From Anaerolineaceae bacterium UBA4081 (lineage in GTDB: Bacteria > Chloroflexota > Anaerolineae > Anaerolineales > Anaerolineaceae), in contig DFYN01000046.1 of NCBI GenBank assembly GCA_002383615.1, positions 28,407-33,945 of the forward strand: a stretch of DNA of 5,539 nt, in the 5' to 3' direction. Shown one piece after another: positions 1-5,539 of the stretch. How positions within the stretch are numbered: position 1 is the first letter of the stretch; each line of letters opens with the position of its first letter. A program made the translations under genes and the position numbers. The notes below the pieces were generated by a model. It did not search any database and was not told the DNA's origin. It saw only the letters and a list, made by a program, of their open reading frames with translations.

Positions 1-1020
1 ACCTGTGGGAGTAATAACGCCGATGACGTGTGAGGTTCCTGTTTGTGTATTAACTGTAGAAATCATCTCAGCGACAGGCACACAATCAGTGAGTGAGAAT
101 TGACTACCGTAAAAGGATGTTAAGGCTGTAACTAAATCGGAATGCGCATTAAATATCACACGATGAATAGGCTCAAATGCCAGTCCCTCATCATGCACAT
201 TCTCAAGTTCCACTAATGCGTAACGGGCAGGATGGTTCATTCCAACTTTGGATTTTATCTTTTCCCAAATGGATTTAGCTGTCGCCAGTGAATGATTGCC
301 ATCACCCACGGCAAACAGCAGGACCCCTTCGTCTTCACTGACGCCATATTTGCTGGAAAAAACAGAAGGCGAAGCCAGCCGCTCAAGGGCAGCAACAATC
401 TGTTGTTCCAGTGCCGGGTCACTGATGAAGTGCCCGGTCAGGTGACCACTCCCCAACATCAAATCTGTGTCATACACTTTTGGCAACTTGGCTAAGTGGG
501 CGCGAATCGGTTCAATAACGGTTTGGTGAGGGTCATCGATTAATACCAGGATGTGTGGTATTTCCAGGGCAGCACCTTCGCGGATGCGCATTCGGGGCGG
601 CAGGCGGTCAAGGATGGTGCCTTCCGTAGCACGAATGAGTGTCTTGGAGCCTTTGTTGAAATCGTACTTCTCAAGATCCAGCGCAAGCATAATTCCATGG
701 CGGGTGCGACCTGCGACTGAACGCTCAACAAAGATCATGCCTTCATAAGATTCAAACAACCCCTCCGCAAGGTAGCGAAGCATCGCCTGGCGGGTGGATT
801 GCACACGGGTGGTTTCTTCTGGTGTGTTGAGGTAGACCTCGGGCAAAATTAGATGGTAGGTTGATGGGTCTGTACCGACAGTCTGGCGCACCTTTTCCCA
901 ATACTCGGGTTGAGATGTAAATTGGTCACAAGCGATTGTCGCCCATTTAAATAGGTCTGAGCCATGTTTGGGCAGAAGAATATCTGCCGCCTGAATACCA
1001 ATAGTAGGATAATTGCGCAT
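1..1020 (-). CDS. DUF1015 family protein, C-terminus cut off by the left edge
   Basis: An open frame runs leftward from an ATG at 1018-1020 to the window edge without a stop, giving 340 residues of a protein whose relatives are usually a little over 400 long. The family is recognised from conserved blocks: KWATIACDQFTSQPEYW (residues 25-41), LPEVYL (59-64), RATEGTILDRLPPR (130-143), AVGDGNHSLATAK (237-249) and a His-rich stretch near HPARYALVELENVHDEG (263-279). These match the DUF1015 subtype common in Clostridia and related anaerobes. The biochemical function is not established, and the polar GDGNHS motif could be an active or ligand site, which is inference. There is no signal peptide or membrane segment. 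The start is supported by an AAGAGG ribosome site (1027-1032 on the complement) 6 bases upstream. It is transcribed divergently from ffh. Family call firm, function unknown. Confidence 0.9.
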   Translation of the reverse strand, partial: MRNYPTIGIQAADILLPKHGSDLFKWATIACDQFTSQPEYWEKVRQTVGTDPSTYHLILPEVYLNTPEETTRVQSTRQAMLRYLAEGLFESYEGMIFVERSVAGRTRHGIMLALDLEKYDFNKGSKTLIRATEGTILDRLPPRMRIREGAALEIPHILVLIDDPHQTVIEPIRAHLAKLPKVYDTDLMLGSGHLTGHFISDPALEQQIVAALERLASPSVFSSKYGVSEDEGVLLFAVGDGNHSLATAKSIWEKIKSKVGMNHPARYALVELENVHDEGLAFEPIHRVIFNAHSDLVTALTSFYGSQFSLTDCVPVAEMISTVNTQTGTSHVIGVITPTG

Positions 1021-1049
1021 AGAAAGCCTCTTGTTTTCTTGATTTAATC

Positions 1050-1077
1050 ATTGTACACAAAACCGCTCTCCATCCAA
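1050..1077 (-). promoter_or_regulatory. Probable sigma-70-type promoter for the DUF1015 gene
   Basis: Reading leftward, TTGGAT (complement of 1072-1077) and TACAAT (complement of 1050-1055) are separated by 16 bp, about 30 bp upstream of the DUF1015 start codon. The -10 box is good and the -35 box is only half matched. The -35 box lies in the loop of the neighbouring hairpin, so promoter and terminator overlap. Predicted from sequence only. Confidence 0.45.
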
Positions 1078-1093
1078 GAGGAGAAGAGCGGTT
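1059..1093 (-). terminator. Terminator-like hairpin downstream of the DegV-family remnant
   Basis: AACCGCTCT (1061-1069) and AGAGCGGTT (1085-1093) form a perfect 9-bp stem around a 15-base loop. On the minus strand the stem runs into TTTTGTGT, a short T-tract, about 20 bases after the stop codon of the degraded DegV-family frame. This arrangement suits an intrinsic terminator for that former gene. The T-tract is short and partly inside the stem, so termination may be weak. On the plus strand no T-run follows. Confidence 0.5.
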
Positions 1094-1113
1094 ATGGAAC
1101 ATTATCCGCAATA

Positions 1114-1397
1114 TTATGGATGAATATCCATGCTTGAGATTTCCATGCCTGGCAGGAACGGCAACCCGAGTGCACCTGGACCAATAGAGGTACCTAAAAC
1201 CGGGTTGATGGTAGAGATTATCATATTGCACCATCACCACCAAAGCGTTCGCACGCACGGCTCAGCACGTCATTCGCTGAGTGTTCATCAGCGGCATGAA
1301 TGGCGGTCAGGCGAATGGGGGCGCTAAATTATTCCACTTACTGTTCAAATAAATCCAACATCCGGTCAATTGCCTTGCCTTTTACCAAGTAAACCTG
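1114..1397 (-). pseudogene. Decayed C-terminal remnant of a DegV-family (fatty-acid-binding) gene
   Basis: No intact gene lies here, but the minus-strand translation keeps recognisable DegV-family C-terminal pieces in order. The first is VYLVKGKAIDRMLDLFEQ (1394-1341), then two in-frame TAA stops (1338-1340 and 1329-1331). Next, in the same frame, comes PIRLTAIHAADEHSANDVL followed by SRACERFGGDGAI, ending at a TGA (1221-1223). The reading then shifts frame into ISTINPVLGTSIGPGALG, LPFLPGMEIS and a stop at 1114-1116. The block resembles the DegV order: KKAI helix, R-hydrophobic-VHA strand, then the GTHxGPGALG lipid-site loop. Intact relatives are about 280 residues and bind fatty acids, some as FakB partners of a FakA kinase. 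The N-terminal domain is not recognisable upstream. The same frame stays open to 1439 and may hold scraps joined by a deletion. Two stops, a frameshift and the missing N-terminus argue against function. Confidence 0.75.
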
Positions 1398-1407
1398 CCG
1401 CACTGAT

Positions 1408-1428
1408 AATCCTTGTCGAGCAAGGATT
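1408..1428. repeat. Perfect 8-bp inverted repeat (hairpin or operator-like)
   Basis: AATCCTTG (1408-1415) and CAAGGATT (1421-1428) flank the 5-base centre TCGAG. There is no T-run on either strand, so it is not an intrinsic terminator. It lies about 75 bp upstream of the predicted ffh -35 box, within or beside the degraded DegV-family region. It could be a protein-binding palindrome or a chance repeat. Confidence 0.35.
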
Positions 1429-1500
1429 GGAAAACTTCCTTAACAACCTCCGGTCCCCAAAATCGTAACTGGTTTCACCCTGAGAGAAAGATTCCTTCCC

Positions 1501-1529
1501 TTGACCGATGGTATAAGAAAGACTAAAAT
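1501..1529 (+). promoter_or_regulatory. Sigma-70-type promoter for ffh and probably the downstream genes
   Basis: TTGACC (1501-1506), a 17-bp spacer and TAAAAT (1524-1529) form a near-consensus promoter. Transcription would begin near 1536, leaving a leader of about 45 bases before the ffh ATG. It is the best promoter seen on the plus strand, and no strong one was found between the downstream genes, so it may serve the whole ffh-to-dprA series. Confidence 0.65.
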
Positions 1530-1539
1530 CCATGACTGA

Positions 1540-1567
1540 CCGTCTTACTCGGGCGGCTCTTTTTATT
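1540..1567 (+). promoter_or_regulatory. Short GC hairpin with T-run in the ffh leader (possible attenuator)
   Basis: CCGTC (1540-1544) can pair with GGCGG (1552-1556), with one G-U pair and a 7-base loop, and is followed by CTCTTTTTATTT. The shape is that of a weak intrinsic terminator placed between the predicted transcription start and the ffh ribosome site. The stem is only 5 bp, so this is a candidate rather than a firm call. Confidence 0.25.
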
Positions 1568-1581
1568 TCCAGGACAGGGAT

Positions 1582-2904
1582 ATGTTTGAAAATCTAAGCC
1601 AGCGTCTAAATCAAATATTTCAGGACTTGCGCCGCCGCGGGAAGTTATCTCCTGATGATGTAGATGCGGTGTTGCGCGAAGTGCGTTTAGCCCTTCTTGA
1701 AGCAGACGTCCATTACAGTGTCGTAAAAACATTACTGGTGCGCATTCGGGAACGTGCGGTTGGTCACGAAGTGTCCCGCGCCCTTAACCCAGCCCAGCAA
1801 GTAATCAAAATTGTCCACGAAGAACTTCTCACTACCTTGGGTGAGCCTGAAAGATTGAACCTTAATGGACCCAAACCGCATGTGCTTATGCTGGTGGGCT
1901 TGCAGGGGTCAGGTAAGACAACAGCAGCCGCCAAGCTGGCGCGATTGCTTAGGTCTCAAGGTGAACGCGTCTTGTTGGTAGCGGGTGACCCTTATCGTCC
2001 GGCTGCAGTCCAGCAATTACAAACGCTGGGTGAACGAGTGGGCGTGGAAGTCCTGGCAGATGTTACCCTCAAACCGCCTCAACTGGCGAAGAAAGCATTC
2101 AGTCAGGGAGAAAAAGGTGGATACTCGGTTATCATTATAGATACCGCCGGGCGTTCCCAATTGGATGAAGCCCTTATGGCAGAGCTGCGAGCAATACGAG
2201 AGCATGTGCCAGTAAACGAGACCCTCCTGGTTGTGGATGCCATGATTGGGCAGGAAGCGTTGCATGTGGCAGAAGGTTTTCGCGATACCGTCAGCCTGAC
2301 CGGTCTGATCCTGACTAAAATGGATGGGGACGCGCGCGGGGGTGCGGCAATTTCAATCCGAAGTGTAACGGGTGTGCCGATCAAGTTTCTGGGCGTTGGA
2401 GAAGGTGTGGAAGCGCTTGAAGTCTACGACCCTTCAAGGCTTGCGTCTCGTGTATTAGGCATGGGGGATGTCATCGGCTTGATTGAACGGGCTGAAGCGG
2501 CTTTTGATGAACAATCCGCCCGCGACCAAGCCGGAAAAATGATGAGCGGGCAAATGACGTTGGAGGATTTTATCCAGCAATTACGCCAAATCCGGAAAAT
2601 GGGACCTATTTCTCAAATCCTGGAGATGCTGCCCGGACAGATGGGGCAGGCAGCGCGGGCAATTTCACCTGAAGAAGCGGAACGGTCTTTAAAAATGACT
2701 GAGGCAATTATTTCCTCAATGACACTGCAAGAAAGACGAAATCCTGATATACTTAACGCCAGCCGCAGGCGTCGAATTGCGCGAGGATCGGGTACAGAAG
2801 TACAGGAAGTCAACCGGATGCTCAAGCAGTTCCGTGAAATGCAGCGGATGATGAAAACCTTACAGAAAACTGGCGGGCGCGGTATGCCCCGCTTGTTTGG
2901 GTAA
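1582..2904 (+). CDS. ffh: Signal recognition particle protein Ffh (SRP54 homologue)
   Basis: This GTPase binds SRP RNA and signal sequences of nascent membrane proteins and docks with FtsY at the membrane. Its 440 residues are the usual Ffh length. The N-terminal helical bundle (about 1-90) starts with the typical MFENLSQRLNQIFQDL. The G domain shows GLQGSGKTT (106-114, P-loop), DPYRPAA (136-142), DTAGR (187-191), TKMDGDARGG (245-254) and GVGE (271-274). The methionine-rich M domain (about 315-440) carries MGPISQILEMLPG and the RNA-binding stretch SRRRRIARGSG (394-404), then VNRMLKQF. The start has AGGA 7 bases upstream (1571-1574). A mild oddity is DAMIGQ at 219-224, where most relatives have DAMTGQ. 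It reads from the promoter at 1501-1529 and is divergent from the DUF1015 gene. No SRP RNA gene was seen nearby. Confidence 0.98.
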   Translation: MFENLSQRLNQIFQDLRRRGKLSPDDVDAVLREVRLALLEADVHYSVVKTLLVRIRERAVGHEVSRALNPAQQVIKIVHEELLTTLGEPERLNLNGPKPHVLMLVGLQGSGKTTAAAKLARLLRSQGERVLLVAGDPYRPAAVQQLQTLGERVGVEVLADVTLKPPQLAKKAFSQGEKGGYSVIIIDTAGRSQLDEALMAELRAIREHVPVNETLLVVDAMIGQEALHVAEGFRDTVSLTGLILTKMDGDARGGAAISIRSVTGVPIKFLGVGEGVEALEVYDPSRLASRVLGMGDVIGLIERAEAAFDEQSARDQAGKMMSGQMTLEDFIQQLRQIRKMGPISQILEMLPGQMGQAARAISPEEAERSLKMTEAIISSMTLQERRNPDILNASRRRRIARGSGTEVQEVNRMLKQFREMQRMMKTLQKTGGRGMPRLFG

Positions 2905-3010
2905 ATTGGCAGCAGGAAGTGTGCGCCCCCTTCAGCGCCCTCCCCTTCCCTAAGTCAAGGTGCCACTCAAATTAAATATGACCCAGACAGAAAACAGGAG
3001 CACAGGTTAG

Positions 3011-3361
3011 ATGGTTCGAATTCGTTTACGCCGACAAGGTTTGAAAGGGCAGGCTACCTTCCGCATTATCATTGCTGAGAAGGAAAGCCCGCGGGATGGT
3101 CGCTTCATTGAGATTATCGGGTTTTATAACCCCCGCACTGATCCCTCTACGATTGAAGTAGATGAAGCAAAGGTCTACGAATGGATGAACAAAGGCGCAC
3201 AGCCCAGCGATTCCGTTCGCCAACTCTTCACCACCATTGGCTTAATGAGCCGCTACGAACGGCTGAAAAATGGTGAAGATAAAGAAGCCCTCCTGGCTGA
3301 AGCAGCTGAGGCTGCCGGCAATCGCAAGATTGACCCCCGGACTCAACCCAAACAAAAGTAG
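3011..3361 (+). CDS. rpsP: 30S ribosomal protein S16
   Basis: S16 is an early-binding protein of the 30S subunit that contacts 16S rRNA. The family signature is clear at the N-terminus: MVRIRLRRQG (1-10), the FRIIIAEKESPRDGRFIE stretch (17-34), GFYNPRTDP (37-45), then W-x-x-KGAQPSDSVRQLF (58-73). At 116 residues it is longer than the usual 80-90. The extra part is a charged, Ala/Glu-rich then basic tail from about residue 90 (DKEALLAEAAEAAGNRK) ending in QPKQK, of a kind seen in some lineages. The start has AGGAG at 2996-3000, 10 bases upstream. The 106-base spacer after ffh shows no clear terminator, so read-through from ffh is plausible, and khpA follows after 36 bases. Confidence 0.97.
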   Translation: MVRIRLRRQGLKGQATFRIIIAEKESPRDGRFIEIIGFYNPRTDPSTIEVDEAKVYEWMNKGAQPSDSVRQLFTTIGLMSRYERLKNGEDKEALLAEAAEAAGNRKIDPRTQPKQK

Positions 3362-3386
3362 GGTTGACGACACGGGTTCCTTTCCT

Positions 3387-3392
3387 AAGGAG
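3387..3392 (+). promoter_or_regulatory. Ribosome binding site that fixes the khpA GTG start
   Basis: AAGGAG lies 5 bases before the GTG at 3398-3400. It is the strongest Shine-Dalgarno match in the window, and there is no better ATG near it. It supports GTG initiation for khpA. Confidence 0.8.
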
Positions 3393-3397
3393 ACACC

Positions 3398-3637
3398 GTG
3401 AAAGAACTGATTGAGTACATTGCTCGCTCACTGGCAGATGACCCCAGCCAGGTACAGGTTCGTTTAGGACATGGTACTGGCATGAAGACAGTTGTTGAGC
3501 TGCGGGTCGCTCGTGAGGATATGGGACGCATCATTGGTAAGAACGGCAGAGTGGCAAATGCCATCCGGGTCCTCTTACGTGTGGCTGCCCAACGGGATGG
3601 AAAACAGGTTACTTTAGAGGTTGTGGAACCCCGATGA
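3398..3637 (+). CDS. khpA: KH-domain RNA-binding protein KhpA
   Basis: A 79-residue single KH-domain protein, the normal length for KhpA (YlqC). It opens with MKELIEYIARSLADDP (1-16) and carries the KH motif MGRIIGKNGRVANAIRVLL (42-60), whose GKNG (47-50) is the GxxG loop that grips single-stranded RNA. The C-terminal strand is QVTLEVVEPR. In Gram-positive bacteria KhpA pairs with KhpB (Jag/EloR) and affects cell elongation and RNA regulation; the role here is inferred from family. The gene starts with GTG behind a strong AAGGAG site. Its TGA stop overlaps the rimM ATG (ATGA), so the two are translationally coupled. The rpsP-khpA-rimM order is the family's classic neighbourhood. Confidence 0.95.
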   Translation: MKELIEYIARSLADDPSQVQVRLGHGTGMKTVVELRVAREDMGRIIGKNGRVANAIRVLLRVAAQRDGKQVTLEVVEPR

Positions 3638-4197
3638 GTGGTTCTGACCAGATGCCTCCAGATAGTATGAATCCAGGCACAGGCTCGCCGGTTTCCAGCG
3701 AGCCTGTGTTCTTGGCTGTAGGGAAATTGCGGCGGACACATGGTTTGGAAGGTTTTCTAGTCATGGAGATCCTGACAGATTATCCAGACCGGTTAAAACC
3801 GAATCGAACAGTGTATGTGGGCGTATCTCACGCACCTGTCAAAATCCTGGCAACAAGGGTAGTGGCTGAAGGACTTTTAATTCGGTTCGAGGGAGACAGT
3901 TCACCAGAAGAAGCCCGTTTGAAAACCAATTCACTCGTTTTTGTCCGGGCAGATGAACTTCCATCATTACCGGAGGGTGAGTATTACCATCATCAGCTAA
4001 TTGGCTTACAGGTGGAGACAGTGGCTGGTGAAATCCTTGGCACCCTGTTTGATATCCTGGAAACGGGCGCTAATGATGTTTATGTGGTCAGGTCTCCAGA
4101 TCATGCGGAAGTATTATTACCCGCCATCAACGATGTCATCATCTCTGTTGATTTAGCCCGAAAGGTGATGGTCGTCAAACCACCTGAGTGGGACTAG
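3634..4197 (+). CDS. rimM: 16S rRNA processing / 30S maturation factor RimM
   Basis: RimM binds the 30S head region and S19 and helps 16S rRNA maturation. The N-terminal RimM beta-barrel begins at VFLAVGKLRRTHGLEGFLV (25-43). After a linker, LPEGEYYHHQLIGLQV (112-127) opens the C-terminal PRC-barrel, which continues through GTLFDILETGANDVYVV (136-152) to the VKPPEWD end. The length of 187 fits the family. The ATG at 3634 overlaps the khpA stop, supporting translational coupling, but the first 24 residues are polar, Pro/Ser-rich and not conserved. A GTG at 3706, just before the conserved fold, is an alternative start and sits within a perfect hairpin. In many bacteria trmD and rplS follow; here dprA does. 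Identity firm, exact start less so. Confidence 0.95.
   Translation: MSGSDQMPPDSMNPGTGSPVSSEPVFLAVGKLRRTHGLEGFLVMEILTDYPDRLKPNRTVYVGVSHAPVKILATRVVAEGLLIRFEGDSSPEEARLKTNSLVFVRADELPSLPEGEYYHHQLIGLQVETVAGEILGTLFDILETGANDVYVVRSPDHAEVLLPAINDVIISVDLARKVMVVKPPEWD
3678..3708. repeat. Perfect 11-bp inverted repeat within the 5' part of rimM
   Basis: CACAGGCTCGC (3678-3688) pairs perfectly with GCGAGCCTGTG (3698-3708) across a 9-base loop. It encodes residues about 15-25, the unconserved region before the RimM fold. The right arm ends on an in-frame GTG (3706-3708) that could be an alternative start. No T-tract follows, so it is not a standard intrinsic terminator. A GC-rich stem this perfect should fold in the mRNA. 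Whether it regulates anything is unknown. Confidence 0.7.
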
Positions 4198-4203
4198 GGG
4201 AAG

Positions 4204-5286
4204 ATGGATCCGCGAGCATATTGGGTCGGATTTAACATGGTCAAGGGGGTTGGCGCTGTTCGTACACAAGCGCTGTTAGACCATTTTGGCAACCTTGAGC
4301 TTGCCTGGAACGCACCTGCTGATGCATTGCGGGCAGCGGGGTTGGGTCCCAAAGCAATAGAGGGCTTGATTGCTCTTCGCCGAGACGTTGATTTGGATAA
4401 AGTCTTCGAGAGTGTGATTGCACAGGGGATTGAGGTTATCCTCCGCACGGAGGACCGCTACCCCAAGTGGCTGAAGGAAATTGCCCAACCGCCCCCTGTC
4501 TTGTATGTCAGGGGCACGCTGTCCCTGGAAGACGAGTGGGCGGTTGCAATTGTGGGAACGCGGCGAATGTCTTCGTATGGGCGGCAGGTGGCTGAAAGTT
4601 TGGCGGCTTTTCTGGCGGCAAACCATGTGACGGTGGTAAGCGGCATGGCGCGAGGGGTTGATTCTGTTGCGCATGATAATGCAATCAAGGGAGGCGGACG
4701 CACTCTGGCAGTTCTAGGATGTGGCGTGGATATTATTTATCCGCCAGAGCATTCCAGGCTTGCGGAGCGCATCATGGCAAACGGGGCTTTGCTCAGTGAT
4801 TACGCACCAGGTACTCCGCCGGATAGTGTCAATTTTCCACCCCGTAATCGAATCATATCAGGATTGTCCCAGGTTGTAGTTGTCGTTGAAGCAGGAGATA
4901 CCAGCGGCGCATTGATTACAGCCAAATTTGCAGCGGAACAAGGACGCGACGTGTTCGCAGTGCCTGGCAATATCCTGGCGCCACAAAGCCAGGGAACCAA
5001 CCGCTTGATTGAACAGGGGGCACGTCCTTTGGTTAAACTACAGGATGTGCTGGACGCACTTCGGATTGAACAGGTTCACGAGGTCCAGGCAGCGCGCGAT
5101 TTCAAGCCGGCAGATGAAGTTGAAGCGGCGATTCTAAAACTGTTGGGGACGACGCCTGTCCATATAGATGAAATCTGCGCACAGGCAGGCTTGCCAATTC
5201 AGAAGGTATCGGCTACACTCGCACTCATGGAGCTTAAAGGCATGGTGCAACAGACCGGCGGCATGAACTACTTGCTGGGACATTGA
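4204..5286 (+). CDS. dprA: DNA-processing protein DprA (Smf)
   Basis: DprA binds single-stranded DNA entering during natural transformation and loads RecA on it. Many non-competent bacteria also keep it. Its 360 residues show the usual three parts. The N-terminal helix-hairpin-helix/SAM-like region includes YWVGFNMVKGVGAVRTQALL (6-25). The Rossmann-like core carries AIVGTRR (115-121), SGMARGVDSVAHDNA (146-160), LGCGVDIIYP (171-180), FPPRNRIISG (211-220), EAGDTSGALITA (229-240) and AVPGN (252-256). The C-terminal winged helix (about 305-358) holds HIDEICAQAGLPIQKVSATL (320-339). All core motifs are present and there are no breaks. The start follows the rimM stop by 6 bases, with AGGGG at 4196-4200 overlapping that stop, so co-transcription is likely. 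The YW-led N-terminus supports this start over the internal Met12. Confidence 0.97.
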   Translation: MDPRAYWVGFNMVKGVGAVRTQALLDHFGNLELAWNAPADALRAAGLGPKAIEGLIALRRDVDLDKVFESVIAQGIEVILRTEDRYPKWLKEIAQPPPVLYVRGTLSLEDEWAVAIVGTRRMSSYGRQVAESLAAFLAANHVTVVSGMARGVDSVAHDNAIKGGGRTLAVLGCGVDIIYPPEHSRLAERIMANGALLSDYAPGTPPDSVNFPPRNRIISGLSQVVVVVEAGDTSGALITAKFAAEQGRDVFAVPGNILAPQSQGTNRLIEQGARPLVKLQDVLDALRIEQVHEVQAARDFKPADEVEAAILKLLGTTPVHIDEICAQAGLPIQKVSATLALMELKGMVQQTGGMNYLLGH

Positions 5287-5291
5287 CTCTT

Positions 5292-5539
5292 ATGGCGGAT
5301 TTCAATACTTCTCATTTCTACGCAGTTATTATGGCTGGCGGTGGCGGAACGCGATTGTGGCCGCTCTCCCGCCAATCAAAACCCAAACAAATGTTGCGAT
5401 TGTTTGGAGACCGGACATTATTCCAGGTTGCTGTTGACCGATTATCAGGTGTCATTCCGCCGCAACGAATTTATGTGGTGACGATTGCATCCCAGGTTGG
5501 CGAACTCAGGGCGCAAGTACCTGAGATCCCTGAGGAAAA
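5292..5539 (+). CDS. manC: Mannose-1-phosphate guanylyltransferase, N-terminal 82 residues (cut by right edge)
   Basis: The enzyme makes GDP-mannose from mannose-1-phosphate and GTP for surface glycans. The visible part has the nucleotidyltransferase signature AVIMAGGGGTRLWPLSRQ (11-28) followed by PKQMLRLFGDRTLFQ (31-45). The GGGGTRLWPLSR loop binds the nucleotide phosphates and the PKQ lysine is typical of the sugar-1-phosphate branch. The GTRLWPLSR wording separates it from glucose-1-phosphate enzymes, and family length is about 350-470, so most is missing. The ATG is 5 bases after the dprA stop. No strong ribosome site is seen (only CTGGGA about 11 bases upstream, inside dprA), suggesting coupling to dprA translation. 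Whether it carries the isomerase domain of bifunctional forms cannot be seen. Confidence 0.93.
   Translation, partial: MADFNTSHFYAVIMAGGGGTRLWPLSRQSKPKQMLRLFGDRTLFQVAVDRLSGVIPPQRIYVVTIASQVGELRAQVPEIPEE

Noticed and set aside
1114..1227. Possible intact 36-residue peptide on the minus strand starting with MIISTINP
   Set aside because: Its sequence matches the last part of DegV-family proteins, and the same family continues upstream in another frame, so a frameshifted fragment explains it better than a new small gene.
947..1258. 103-codon minus-strand open frame overlapping the DUF1015 start
   Set aside because: It reads through the intergenic hairpin, promoter and DUF1015 start out of frame, has no recognisable family, and conflicts with the DegV-like frames.
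1130..1327. 65-codon plus-strand open frame upstream of ffh
   Set aside because: It is antisense to the DegV-like remnant, has no ribosome site and a composition unlike a protein.
1021..1581. SRP RNA (4.5S/ffs) gene near ffh
   Set aside because: The conserved tetraloop and asymmetric-loop sequence of SRP RNA was not found on either strand.
1532..1597. 21-codon frame MTDRLTRAALF... overlapping the ffh start
   Set aside because: It has no ribosome site and begins about where the predicted transcript starts.
2978..3010. 10-codon frame whose TAG stop abuts the rpsP ATG
   Set aside because: It lacks a ribosome site and contains the rpsP Shine-Dalgarno within it; chance is the simplest explanation.
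3363..3397. TTGACG between rpsP and khpA as a -35 box
   Set aside because: No -10 box lies at a proper distance before the khpA ribosome site.

Overview
The window is 5.5 kb of bacterial chromosome with about 50% GC by eye. It is mostly an ordinary housekeeping block for translation and protein targeting: ffh, rpsP, khpA, rimM and dprA all read rightward, followed by the start of a mannose-1-phosphate guanylyltransferase gene. A gene of unknown function (DUF1015 family) reads leftward and runs off the left edge. The ffh-rpsP-khpA-rimM order is typical of Firmicutes, Chloroflexi and related lineages. The direct rimM-to-dprA step without trmD and rplS, the moderate GC and the DUF1015 subtype would fit an anaerobic member of the Chloroflexota (Anaerolineae-like). 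That placement is an inference from gene order and protein flavour, not from a search.

Layout: 1-1020 (minus) is the N-terminal 340 residues of the DUF1015 protein. 1021-1581 is a 561-base stretch without an intact gene. It holds a likely leftward promoter for the DUF1015 gene, a hairpin that looks like a leftward terminator, a decayed C-terminal remnant of a DegV-family (fatty-acid-binding) gene on the minus strand, a small perfect inverted repeat, and a well-formed rightward promoter (TTGACC, 17 bp, TAAAAT) that should drive ffh. 1582-2904 is ffh. 2905-3010 is a short spacer with no clear promoter or terminator. 3011-3361 is rpsP with a C-terminal extension, 3398-3637 is khpA with a GTG start, 3634-4197 is rimM overlapping khpA by 4 bases, 4204-5286 is dprA, and 5292-5539 is the truncated start of the guanylyltransferase gene.

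How they fit together: Ffh is the protein part of the signal recognition particle. S16 and RimM both serve 30S subunit assembly (RimM is known to act around S19 and the head of the 30S). KhpA is a small KH-domain RNA binder. DprA loads RecA on incoming single-stranded DNA and is functionally separate, but its start lies 6 bases after rimM, so it is probably co-transcribed. No SRP RNA gene, tRNA, CRISPR array or insertion sequence was seen.

I did not find a novel multi-gene system. The items most worth a second look are the DegV-family pseudogene between the divergent genes, a perfect 11-bp hairpin inside the poorly conserved 5' end of rimM that contains an alternative start codon, and the dense regulatory DNA upstream of ffh.
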